DNA from: Costus lasius
Lineage: Eukaryota > Streptophyta > Magnoliopsida > Zingiberales > Costaceae
Direction of reading: 5' to 3'
Assembly (NCBI GenBank): GCA_027563935.2
Contig: CM050451.1
Location: forward strand, 97,367,565 to 97,431,564
DNA: 64,000 nt
This document shows positions 25,194 through 36,169 of the stretch, one piece after another. The number at the start of each line of letters is the position of its first letter. The first letter of the stretch is position 1. Position numbers and translations under genes: made by a program. The notes beneath the pieces are model-generated. The model had not been told where the DNA came from. It saw only the letters and a list, made by a program, of their open reading frames with translations, and ran no database searches.

Positions 25194-26573
25194 TTGGATG
25201 TACTGGACTGACCCTACTTAGGATATTCAATTGTTTGTCACAATGTGAATAATCCTTGTATGCAAGCAAGTGGCATATTCCATCTGACTTGAGATCACTT
25301 ATGTTTCTAAGTGATGATTGGCATTGTCTTGAGGTAATTCAATATCATTTGAAAGATAATGGTTAAGGATTATCTTGGATGGTGGGCATGAGTCATGTTA
25401 GGGCACTAGTGATAGATATAGGATTGCCTCTCCTAGATGGAGTGTGATGTTCTAAAGGGCCCCCTGGATGAGATGGTTGAGAAAGTGTATGGCCATACCC
25501 AGATGACTATGTTCATCTGATCTAACCATTCTCATCGTGTTGGAATTACAGGTTTGACACGCTTGTCCAACAAGAACATCCAGTGGCAAAGGGAACATGT
25601 ATGCCCAGTGAATTGGATTCACACTTGTGCTGTGTTTTGGGAGTAGTCTTAGAAGACTCTTTCCTTCATATCGGGAGACAGTGATGTGTTGCTAGATACC
25701 CCTCTCTGATCGTGATAACGTAAGTTATCGTTACCGACATTGAAGGAAACCCTTAGGGTCGCACAATTTGATGATATGGCTTACCTATGTCAGATCGTGT
25801 GGACTGGAATTATTCTAGTTCTGTTTAAAGCAATTTAAACTCTGATTGGAAGTGAGATCTAGTCTAATCATGTTTGATTGATTAAGACATATGATCGGTA
25901 AGCTTCGATCGGGAGAATTGATGCTTGATCGTAAAGATCAAGAGATTCAATGAGATGTGTGGTTAGATCTTGAGCCATTTGGTTTGAAGAGATCCAAACC
26001 ATAGCTGGTTCGATTTGGTCCTTGAACCAAATGAATTGGACCAGTTCACTTAGGGTGAACGCATGGTTCAATTAAGAGGAGGTTTTCGAATGTTTATGGG
26101 GAGTTAATGAGAGGAAGTTACATATCGGTTTTGCTATTAGTCATGGTAACCGAACCTTCCTTTTTGGGCTCTTCCCTTCACGGTTTTGATTGTAACTCTC
26201 CTCTCCTCTTTGTCTTTGGGTGGTATGTGGAATAGACCTTCTTGACGAAAAGAAAAAAGGGGAAGACCGGCTAAGGGGGTGCACATCTCCTCTCCAAGAC
26301 TCGATCAAAGAATCCTTGGCGACTTGCTAGCACAAGTAGCGCAAGGAAGGAAGCCTATCTCATCCTGTGTGCGATTCCTTCGGAGAAGAGGCACTCGCCC
26401 CTTTCCTTCTTCCAAGCCGCCACTCAAATCATGGCTATGGTAAGATCCTTAAATTGTTTTACAAGTCTTCAAGGTTGATTATATTATCAAGTCATGCGAT
26501 TAGAAATGGACTCCTAGATTTCATACTTGCTGGAAAAATTTTGAATGATGCATGTTATCTAGGTTGCCTTTTA
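25194..26573 (+). repeat. 5' LTR of plus-strand Copia, second part
   Basis: These are the remaining 1380 bases of the split LTR. It ends GCCTTTTA, one base before the primer site. It contains ATG GCT ATG at 26431-26439 directly followed by GTAAGA, a good splice donor. Confidence 0.9.
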
Positions 26574-26574
26574 G

Positions 26575-26586
26575 TGGTATCAGAGC
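26575..26586 (+). promoter_or_regulatory. Primer-binding site, tRNA-iMet
   Basis: TGGTATCAGAGC lies one base after the LTR end at 26573. The first base after the LTR is a G shared by chance with the target duplication at the 3' end, so the LTR edge is uncertain by one base. Confidence 0.9.
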
Positions 26587-27755
26587 GAGGTTTTTGGCTT
26601 GATACATATGATTGCCTTCTTGGATCACATGTATGCATGTTTAACATGTTGAATGGGTGTTTATTTAATCTTATGTGGGCTGCCCTTCCTTTCTTTTTGT
26701 GTGCTGTGCTGGGGCCTGCGTGCCTAGAATTAAATATAAATTTTGCTGTGATCTGCGAATCACACTTTAAATTTATGAAAATGTATAATTGACCTGCGAG
26801 TCAAACTATGTCTAGATAGATTAAAATGTAATTTGATCAGACATGAGCACAGAGCACACATGGCAGAGGCGCTTGCAGCAAGTGACTTCACCAGGTGGGA
26901 AGTCTAGAGTTCGACTCTAGAGCAGGCGCATATTGCCTGGAGGGCATTTGGGCCCGGGCTGGGCCAGATGAAGTATAAGAGTCCCATAAAGAGCTCAAGT
27001 GAAGACTTTTGTGAAACTAGGGTTTTATTTAGGCTTTTATGGGCGTTTACCACATAAGATAATTTTGCTTTCTGCTTAATGTTTTAAGTAATATTAGCAC
27101 AAGCATATTTATTCTTCTGCTATCACCATAGAATTTGCATGATAGTAAGAAGATAAAAGACCGTTAAAATCCAACGTTAATATCAAGCTCGATTGCCTTC
27201 TGACACGAAACCTCACTGCTCTGACGATCGTTGGGGCCGTGTTGTACCCACTCAGTGGGCATGCCCAGCTATCTTCAGACGGTGCGCGATTACACCTACA
27301 TGCTACAGAGAAGGGATTCATCGCTTCTCGTTGCTCAGCATAGCACGTGGTGGTCCAGGGAGTAGGTCGGGTCAGCTTGACCATATAGGCTACATAATGA
27401 GCAAATGATAGCTATATGGAGGCAGCCATCTGAGGAATCAGAGACTGTGTTGTACCAACTCAGTTGGCACAGTCTTCTGGATTGCCTAGATGAAGGGGGA
27501 ATCGCACGGGTTGGCGATTGGCATGGATAGCCTACCAGTGACTAGTGCTTGAACTCTCTGTGTATCTTATCTCGCCTGAGCGGGTCACGGAGATCAAGTA
27601 TGAAATCTGGATCCCATCTCACTAAAAGAGTTTTACTCTTTCGGACTGTTTTATTGGATTTTTCAGTCAGATAAAATAGTGAGAAAAGAATCACTCTTAA
27701 GTCCTGGAATGATTCTAACATGGATACTGACCTTGTTGTTCTTGCTATGTTGTAG
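26587..27755 (+). other. Leader of plus-strand Copia, shortened
   Basis: This is non-coding leader, shorter by about 633 bp than the leaders of the two other Copia copies. The junction is near 26622, where 'cttg' meets 'gatcacatg'. The missing piece corresponds to about 47243-47874. Short matching bases at both edges suggest a deletion by slippage or end joining. Confidence 0.7.
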
Positions 27756-30700
27756 ATTCCTGCAGCAACGAACACCACAGGGCTCAATTTGCAATCCATA
27801 TTGGAAAGGGAGAAGTTTGCTGGGCCAAACTTCTCAGACTGGTACAGACAGCTTAAGATTGTTCTTAAAGCTGAGAGGAAGCTGTATGTCCTAGAGTCGG
27901 CAATACCGGCTCAACCCGCTGCGAACGCCGCAAGGGCGGTTCGAGATGCTTATGAGAAGCACGTCAGTGATAGTACTGATGTTGCTTGCCTTATGCTTGC
28001 GTCAATGACGCCCGAGCTCCAGCGTCAGCATGAGGACTTATCTGCTATTGATATTATAGCAAATCTCAAAATGTTGTATGCTGCACATGCAAGGACAGAA
28101 CGCTATTACTTGACAAAATTTTTCTTTCATAGCAAACTGACTGAAGGGAGTCTAGTGGGAGCTCATGTACTCAAGATGATTGGGTACAAGGAGGCTCTAG
28201 AGAAACTGGGACATACCATCAATCAAGAACTTGTTGTAGATATTATCCTGCAGTCTCTCCCGGCTTCTTTCGATCCATTCATCATTAATTTTAATATGAA
28301 CAAGATCGACTGTACTCCGGCAGAGTTACTGAACATGCTCTGCACCACAGAGCAGACTCTTGAGAAGGGGAAGCCTTCATCCTCTGTCTTAATGGTTCCT
28401 TCAAGGAATAAGAAGAAAGGGAAGAAGGGCAAAGCCCATATCAAGAGCTACAACAAGGCTTTGAAACAAAAGGTGAAGCGGTCAAAGGACAACAGATGCT
28501 TCCATTGTGGCCAGCTGGGTCACTGGAAGAAGGACTGTAGAGTGCTCCAAGGAGAGAAGAAGGGAAGTAAGCCTTTCACTTCTGGCTCAGGTATTTACGT
28601 GACTGAAGTCATGGTTGCTTCTTCTATATCATGGGTGTTGGACACTGCATGTGGAGTTCACATTTGTTCAAATGTACAGGAACTCAAGAGAAGAAGACAG
28701 GTGGGACAGCATGAGGTGGACCTACGAGTTGGAAACGGGGCACGGGTTGCTGCTGTTGCTGTAGGAGAATATCACATCTCTTTACCATCTGGTTTTGTAT
28801 TAGAACTTGACAATTGTTATTTTGTGCCAAGCAAAACAAAGAATATTATCTCTATTCCTGCTCTTGTCAGGAAAGGTTTTTCTTTTGAATGCAAAACTAC
28901 ACAGTGTTGTATTTCATATGATAATATTGTTTATGCGACTGGGTCGATTAACAATGGGTTATACATGTTGGACATGGAATGTTCTATACAACAGATTGAT
29001 AACAAGAAAGCCAAGTATGCTGATGACAGCACCTTGTTATGGCATAGTCGTTTAGGCCATATTAATAAGAAGCGCATTAAGTGGTTGCATGACCATGGGC
29101 TGCTGGGATCATTCTCATATGAGGAGCTTGATACGTGCAAAGCTTGTTTACTGGGTAAAATGACGAAGACTCCTTTTACAAATAAAGGTGAAAGGGCTTC
29201 AGGTTTACTTGACCTTATTCACAGTGATGTGTGTGGGCCGTTTAGTAAACATGCCAGAGGTGGCTATTCATACTTCATTACTTTTACTGATGATTTCAGT
29301 AGGTATGGTTATGTCTATCTAATGAGACATAAGAGTGAATCTTTTGACAAGTTCAAGGAGTTCAAAAATGAAGTACAAAATCAGTTAGGCCGAAATATCA
29401 AGGCACTTCATTCAGATCGAGGTGGAGAATACTTGAGTCGAGAGTTTACTGACTATCTGAAGGAGTGTGGGATCATCTCACAGCTCACTCCGCCAGGAAC
29501 ACCGCAATGGAATGGTGTGTCTGAGAGGAGAAATAGAACCTTATTGGATATGGTTCGTTCTATGATGAGTCAGGCTACTCTACCTTACTCCTTTTGGGGA
29601 TTTGCACTGGAAACAGCTGCAAAGGTGCTAAACCGAGTGCCATCCAAGGCCGTTTCAAAGACACCATATGAGTTATGGTATGGGAAACAGCCGAGCTTGA
29701 CATTTATCAAAATCTGGGGTTGCGAGGCTTATGTCAAAAAGCTTGCCTCTGGGAAACTGGAGAACAGATCAGATAAATGTATCTTTGTCGGTTACCCTAA
29801 AGAAACTAAGGGTTATTATTTCTACGATCCCAAAGAGAACAAAATATTTGTTGCTCGAACGGCTATTTTTCTTGAGAAGGAATTTCTTCTGCAAGAGGCC
29901 AGTGGGAGAGAAATAAAGCTGGATGAAAATCCAGAAGAGGGACAAAGTAGTCAGGCTCAGTTGGATGAGCCTGAGCCAATAGATCAGGTTACTATTCAAC
30001 CTGAGGCTCAGATATCACGGGAACTGCATAGATCGGGAAGGATCCGTCGTCAGCCTGAGCGCTATGACGGAGTCTACATCATTAATGATGAACCCCTCAC
30101 TTATGCGGATGCGGTCAGTGGACCGGAGTCAGCAAGATGGCTTGAAGCTATGCGAGCCGAGATGGATTCCATGTCAGATAACCAAGTTTGGGATTTGGTT
30201 GATCCGCCTCCGGGAGTAATCCCTATAGGCTGTAAGTGGATCTTCAAGAAGAAGAAAGACATGGATGGTAACGTGGTTACCTATAAGGGCAGGCTAGTTG
30301 CGAAAGGTTTCAAACAAATCTACGGGATAGATTATGATGAAACTTTCTCTCCTGTAGCCATGTTCAAGTCCATTCGAATTATTCTCGCGATAGCAGCATA
30401 TTATGATTATGAGATCTGGCAAATGGATGTGAAGACCGCTTTCCTTAATGGAAAACTGGAAGAGGATGTGTATATGGCACAGCCTGAAGGTTTCATCAAT
30501 CCATCAGAACGTCATAAGATATGCAAATTAAAGAAGTCCATTTACGGACTAAAACAAGCATCGAGAAGCTGGAATATTCGCTTTGATGAATCAGTTTGTG
30601 AATTTGGTTTCATCAAAAATGAAGATGACCCGTGTGTCTATAAAAGGTTTAGTGGGAGCGTGATTACTTTCCTAGTCCTCTACGTCGATGATATTTTAAT

Positions 30701-31684
30701 CATTGGAAACGATATTCCTGAACTGCATGCAGTCAAGGCATGGTTAAGAAAATGTTTCCAGATGAAAGATTTGGGAGAAGCAGCCTATGTATTAGGTGTG
30801 GAGATCTACAGAGATAGATCTAATAGGCTTCTCAGGCTATGCCAGAGTACTTACATCGATAAGATCCTAGATAGATTCTATTTAGAAAATTCTAAAAGAG
30901 GATATCTTCCAGTCAGACATGGTCTGAATCTTTCAAAGAGCCAGTGTCCTCAAACACAGTCTGAGAAAGATGAAATGGACAATACGCCTTATGCTTCGGC
31001 TATTGGGTCCATCATGTATGTGATGTTGTGTACTCGCCCAGACGTCGCTTACGGGTTAAGCGTGACCAGTCGGTTCCAAGGTAATCTAGGGAAGGCACAC
31101 TGGATTGCAGTCAAGAATATTTTGAAATATCTTCGGAGAACCAAAGATATGTTCTTTATTTATGGAGGTCAGGAAGAACTCAGTATTGAAGGATATACTG
31201 ACGCTTCGTTCCAATCTGACCAAGACGATTTCTGATCGCAATCAGGCTATGTTTTTAGCTTGAATGGAGGAGCAGTGGTGTGGAAAAGTTTCAAACAATC
31301 AATTGTTACTGATTCCACAAGAGAAGCCGAGTATGTTGCAGCCTCAGAAGCATCAAAGGAGGCAGTGTGGATTCGTAAGTTCGTTCAAGAACTTGGTGTT
31401 GTTCCTTCGAGTGCAGACCCATTGGTTATATTCTGTGATAACACTGGAGCGATTGCACAAGCAAAGGAACCACGGTCACACCAGAAGTCCAAGCACATAC
31501 AGAGAAGGTTTCATTTGATCCGTGAGTTCATAGATCGAGGAGAGATCAAGATGTGCAAGGTTCATACAGATGACAATCTAGCTGACCCGCTTACAAAGCC
31601 TCTGGCGCAGTAGAAGCATGAGAAGCACTGTAATAATATGGGCTTGAGATTTCTCAACCATTAGTTTAAGTGCAAGTGGGAGAT

Positions 31685-33364
31685 TGTTGGGATATGCCCT
31701 TAAGGCTAATGTTTGAGGCCTTGGGTTATTATCAGTATCATGTATAAACTATGTATATATTTTATAAAGGCAATTGTTGTTATTCAGATTGTTACATTAT
31801 CTGCTGCTGTATGTATACTTCTGAATAATGTCTCAGTGATGTTCAGCTTAGCTGATGTTAAGTGTTTTCCTTAGTCGAGATATCTTGGTGAACATGAGAC
31901 AGCCTTGATATAATTGAGACTAATATGTGTTCTGATCTTATAGGATGCTTCGAGTATGGAATGAGATTTAGACACATAGGTACATTGGATGTACTGGACT
32001 GGCCCTACTTAGGATATTCAATTGTTTGTCACAATGTGAATAATCCTTGTATGCAAGCAAGTGGCATATTCCCTCTGACTTGAGATCACTTATGTTTCTA
32101 AGTGATGATTGGCATTGTCTTGAGGTAATTCAATATCATTTGAAAGATAATGGTTAAGGATTATCTTGGATGGTGGGCATGAGTCATGTTAGGGCACTAG
32201 TGATAGATATAGGATTGCCTCTCCTAGATGGAGTGTGATGTTCTAAAGGGCCCCCTGGATGAGATGGTTGAGAAAGTGTATGGCCATACCCAGATGACTA
32301 TGTTCATCTGATCTAACCATTCTCATCGTGTTGGAATTACAGGTTTGACACGCTTGTCCAACAAGAACATCCAGTGGCAAAGGGAACATGTATACCCAGT
32401 GAATTGGATTCACACTTGTGCTGTGTTTTGGGAGTAGTCTTGGAAGACTCTTTCCTTCATATCGGGAGACAGTGATGTGTTGCTAGATACCCCTCTCTGA
32501 TCGTGATAACGTAAGTTATCGTTACCGACATTGAAGGAAACCCTTAGGGTCGCACAATTTGATGATATGGCTTACCTATGTCAGATCGTGTGGACTGGAA
32601 TTATTCTAGTTCTGTTTAAAGCAATTTAAACTCTGATTGGAAGTGAGATCTAGTCTGATCATGTTTGATTGATTAGGACATATGATCGGTAAGCTTCGAT
32701 CGGGAGAATTGATGCTTGATCGTAAAGATCAAGAGATTCAATGAGATGTGTGGTTAGATCTTGAGCCATTTGGTTCGAAGAGATCCAAACCATAGCTGGT
32801 TCGATTTGGTCCTTGAACCAAATGAATTGGACCGGTTCACTTAGGGTGAACGCATGGTTCAATTAAGAGGAGGTTTTCGAATGTTTATGGGGAGTTAATG
32901 AGAGGAAGTTACATATCAGTTTTGCTATTAGTCATGGTAACCGAACCTTCCTTTTTGGGCTCTTCCCTTCACGGTTTCGATTGTAACTCTCCTCTCCTCT
33001 TTGTCTTTGGGTGGTATGTGGAATAGACCTTCTTGACGAAAAGAAAAAAGGGGAAGACCGGCTAAGGGGGTGCACATCTCCTCTCCAAGACTCGATCAAA
33101 GAATCCTTGGCGACTTGCTAGCACAAGTAGAGCAAGGAAGGAAGCCTATCTCATCCTGTGTGCGATTCCTTCGGAGAAGAGGCACTCACCCCTTTCCTTC
33201 TTCCAAGCCGCCACTCAAATCATGGCTATGGTAACATCCTTAAATTGTTTTACAAGTCTTCAAGGTTGATTATATTATCAAGTCATGCGATTAGAAATTG
33301 ACTCCTAGATTTCATAATTGCTGGAAAAATTTTGAATGATGCATGTTATCTAGGTTGCCTTTTA
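31685..33364 (+). repeat. 3' LTR of plus-strand Copia
   Basis: This uninterrupted 1680-bp LTR is preceded by the purine tract and followed by GTTAT, the target duplication. It is the reference copy for reading the split 5' LTR. Confidence 0.92.
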
Positions 33365-33379
33365 GTTATTTGTATAGAT

Positions 33380-34728
33380 ATGGATGGTCACATAGGAGTT
33401 TGATGATATACAAGATTTTATTGATGAAACAAATCCATTTTGGAATGTGATTAATTATACTATACTTGCTATGAATGAGTATTACTCATCATATTTACAT
33501 AAGTCCCCTTGTTTGGTATCATCCCATTCAGGTATGGGATGGATGAGAGAAATAATACAAGGATATCCAAAAAGGTGTTGGAGAATGATGAGGATGGAGC
33601 AAAACGATTTTGTACAATTGTGTCATATTTTAGAGAACTCATATAATTTGAAACCATAAAAAAACATATCTATTTATGAAAAGGTTGGGCTTTTTATCTA
33701 TATATTAGCACAAGGGGCATCGAATAGGGAAGCACAAGAAAGATTTCAACATTCAGGTGAAACTATAAGTAGAATCTTCCATGAGGTGTTGAAATCAGTT
33801 TGTAAGTTTGCAAAGGTTATGATAGAGCCCATCCATAGAGAGTTTCGAGATACTCCACCAGAAATATTACGTGACAATCGTTATATGCCTCATTTTAAGT
33901 AAATTTTGATTATTTGTTCAAAGTTTATAAATGAGATATTATTTTATATTAATCCTTCTATTTTTTATAGGATTGCATCGGGGCTATTGATGGTACACAT
34001 ATAGATGTAGTCGTCCCAATGCATGATCAGTTGTGATTTATAGGAAGAAAGGGTTGGCCAACCCAAAACGTGCTTGCTGCATGTTCCTTTGATATGAAAT
34101 TTACATATGTATTAGTTTGATATGAAGGTACAGCTCATGATGCACATGTTCTTACAAAGGCATTGACTTTAAATTTTCCAAAACCTCCTCCAAGTACGAT
34201 ACAAAATTTTAACTTTTAGTCTTTTTTTATATCTTTATTCCAATTGCTAATTATAATTTTATTTGAAATTTATAGGGAAATATTATTTAGTTGATGCAGG
34301 ATACTCACAAATGAGTGGGTATCTTAGCCCATACAGAGGAGTGAGGTATCATCTTCAAGAATATCAATAAGGGCATCCACCACGAGGCCTTAAAGAAATA
34401 TTTAATAAAGCACACTCCTTCCTTAGAAGTTGTATTGAGCGGACTTTTGGAGTGTGGAAGAAGAGCTGGAATATATTACGCGATATGCCGTCGTTTGCAT
34501 TTGAGACTCAAGTTAAATATGTAGTCACATCAATGACACTACATAATTATATTTGGCAAACAATGATAACTGATGAGATTTTTCAGGAATTTTGATGCTA
34601 ATCTTGATTTTAGTACTTTAGCTGATTCAGAAGCCAGTGAGGAAGTTGTTGATGAGCAAGTTAATTTTATTCAAATAGATATGCAACGAAATCAGATTGC
34701 TCTAAGTCTAGTAGCATCACATCTATAA
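33380..34728 (+). pseudogene. PIF/Harbinger DDE transposase (HARBI1-like), broken
   Basis: This is the endonuclease that would cut and join the PIF/Harbinger element. A probable ATG lies at 33380, with a frame change near 33395. Exon 1 then reads through 'FIDETNPFWNVINY' and 'SGMGWMREIIQGYP', then 'SIYEKVGLFIYILAQGASNR' and 'ERFQHSGETISRIFHEVL'. An intron ends TTTTTATAG at 33970. A second intron (about 34193-34275) also ends in TATAG. All three catalytic residues are kept: Asp in GAIDGTHI (33989-33991), Asp in GTAHDAHVL (34139-34141) and Glu in CIERTFGVW (34437-34439). In-frame stops at 33657-33659, 34034-34036, 34118-34120 and 34368-34370, plus a frame change near 34595, make it inactive. 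The last residues run to TAA at 34726-34728. Confidence 0.8.
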
Positions 34729-35539
34729 TTTAAATACTTATGTTTTGTTATTAGAATGAATATTGTTGTAATGAGGTGTAAAATATTTTGATATTTAACG
34801 TACAATTTATTGTTTTGGTTAAACTTTTTGTATATTGTAGTACACATGACTCCACGTGTTATAAGTACTAGGAATACTTTTGTAAAATTGGTTAAAAATA
34901 ACCTGCTTAATAACATAGCATAACTGCTGACCAGCACAGCTTTTGACCAGCACAATAGTTTATCCAAACACCACTCAGCTTTTGCAACAAGCTATTCTTC
35001 AATCAACGACAAGAAAAAAAAACACTTCTGTGTGCTACAATACTATTGTATAGTAATATTTTAATAAATTATATTTCTATTGTGAAATTAAAAATAGATT
35101 CTCAATTTTAAAATGTCATACTTACCTAATTAGAATTGATTCTTTATTATGTTTTCAATTGTCTTAATTGTGGCAACCGTAGAGCAATTTTATTCTCTTC
35201 ATAATTGACGTTGAATTTTGTTTTAATTGTCTTAATTGGTTAGCTTAAACACGTGCGGCGGTTGATTGATTTGTCAAAATTTACAGTAATTTCATAATTG
35301 TTTTAATCATTTCTATTTAAATATTGATGTTCATTTTGGAAAAAAAAAATCTAACTATTGTGTTATAGGCAATAGCTTGCTAAAAATAAGTTAATCAGTA
35401 GAATTAAGGTTCTTTAACCTAATTGTCGTATTTCCGAGCTGTTAATGTGTAATTGTTTAATTGCCGTTGGGCAATTTACCTTAATCTTTTTATTGCGTAA
35501 TTATGGCAATCTCAATTTTGATTTCATTTAATTGTTATG
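34729..35539. other. AT-rich sequence, PIF/Harbinger 3' flank and unassigned
   Basis: There are no coding frames here. Up to about 34990 this is likely the 3' end of the PIF/Harbinger element, with a possible terminal sequence around 34955-34975. From 35000 to 35540 it is plain AT-rich DNA in which I see nothing. Confidence 0.4.
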
Positions 35540-35967
35540 CTTTGCATAGTATTTCCTTGGAGGAATAATTAGAGGGGAGGGATGGATATTACTAAAATCC
35601 CTTGTTTCCTAAATACATTAGCTAGGATGGATGAATAAATGAGAGGATGGATACCTAAAAATTGATCCTTCAAATACGGGAGGAAAACTTGGCGGATGGC
35701 TCATTCTCACCAAAATCACGCATGAAACACTCTCTCCCCCGAAATCGCCCATCGTCCTCGTCTCTCACGATCAGCCCTCTCTCCCCGAAATTGTCCGAAA
35801 GCCACGAAGCATCGCTGACCCGCCGCCTCCAACTTGCCTCCAGCTTTCAGCCCGCCTCCAGCCAACCTCCAACCTGCCCCCCACCTCAAGCTTGCTTGGA
35901 TGAGCTCAGGGGAGGAGGGAGGCGGAGGACGACGAGCAAGAGCTAGTGGTGGGGGAGGAGCGGCGGG

Positions 35968-36165
35968 GTGATGCTGGAGGGGTATGTGGAGGCGAAGTGT
36001 AGTGGGGAGGAGGGATCAGAGGATGTTGCGAGGATGAAGAGCCAGACGGATGAGGACCTGGATGAGCTCAAGGGGTGCCTCGACCTCAGGTTCGGGATTG
36101 GGTTCAACTATGACAAGATCCCTGATCTCTGCGGCACACTCCTAGCGTTGGAGCTATGCTACTAG
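35968..36165 (+). pseudogene. DUF1685-family gene fragment
   Basis: This 65-residue frame ends with 'DEDLDELKGCLDLRFGIGFN' followed by 'YDKIPDLCGTLLALELCY' and a stop. It closely follows the conserved core of plant DUF1685 proteins (DDLDELKGCLDLGFGF, then an IPELC...LPALELCY motif). The function of that family is unknown. Upstream the reading frame is not continuous with a normal N-terminus. An Arg replaces the usual Gly in the CLDLGFG motif. The fragment stands alone without introns or a promoter that I can see, so it looks like a captured, decayed copy. Confidence 0.7.
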
Positions 36166-36169
36166 ACAG

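Larger units (their letters stand above)
26431..31664 (+). pseudogene. gag-pol: Copia gag-pol polyprotein, two stops, spliced start
   Basis: Predicted exons are 26431-26439 (Met-Ala-Met) and 27756-31664, giving 1305 residues. No in-frame ATG lies near the gag start, where the frame opens right after 'ttgttgtag'. Numbered from the spliced Met, the parts are: Gag zinc knuckle 251-264; protease Asp 299 (DTACG); integrase HHCC finger, then Asp 494, Asp 557 and Glu 593 (DD35E spacing); reverse transcriptase YVDD with Asp 981 and 982; and RNase H. Two nonsense codons occur: CGA to TGA at 31233-31235 in RNase H, and CAG to TAG at 31611-31613, 17 codons before the natural stop at 31662-31664. The rest is open, so the element was active until recently. 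The sister copy on the minus strand has sense codons at both places. Confidence 0.88.
15790..33364 (+). mobile_element. Plus-strand Ty1/Copia element (outer), nested host
   Basis: The two 1680-bp LTRs are 15790-16089 joined to 25194-26573, and 31685-33364. They run from TGTTGGGATA to ...GCCTTTTA. The target duplication is GTTAT (15785-15789 and 33365-33369). An initiator-tRNA-Met primer site follows the 5' LTR. A purine-rich tract 'gcaagtgggagat' (31672-31684) precedes the 3' LTR. The element without the nested insertion is about 8.5 kb. I count about 17 LTR mismatches by eye, near 1.0%. Its 5' LTR is split at LTR position 300 by the minus-strand Copia element. Relative to the third copy it lacks about 633 bp of leader. 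Confidence 0.9.
12250..35000 (+). mobile_element. Decayed PIF/Harbinger transposon split by insertions
   Basis: Two genes typical of plant PIF/Harbinger elements lie on the plus strand: a Myb/SANT-like ORF1 (12506-15512) and a HARBI1-like DDE transposase (33380-34728). Removing the solo LTR (13173-15110) and the Copia element (15790-33364) brings them within about 300 bp of each other. The right end may lie near 34950-34990. There 'tttatccaaacaccactca' on the minus strand begins with a GAGTGGTGTTTGGATAAA run reminiscent of such termini. I could not find a matching left terminus, so the outer limits are approximate. Confidence 0.65.

Noticed and set aside
25868..26071. A 67-residue minus-strand frame that recurs at 32659-32862 and 46484-46687
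   Set aside because: All three are in LTRs of the plus-oriented Copia copies, on the antisense strand. There is no domain.
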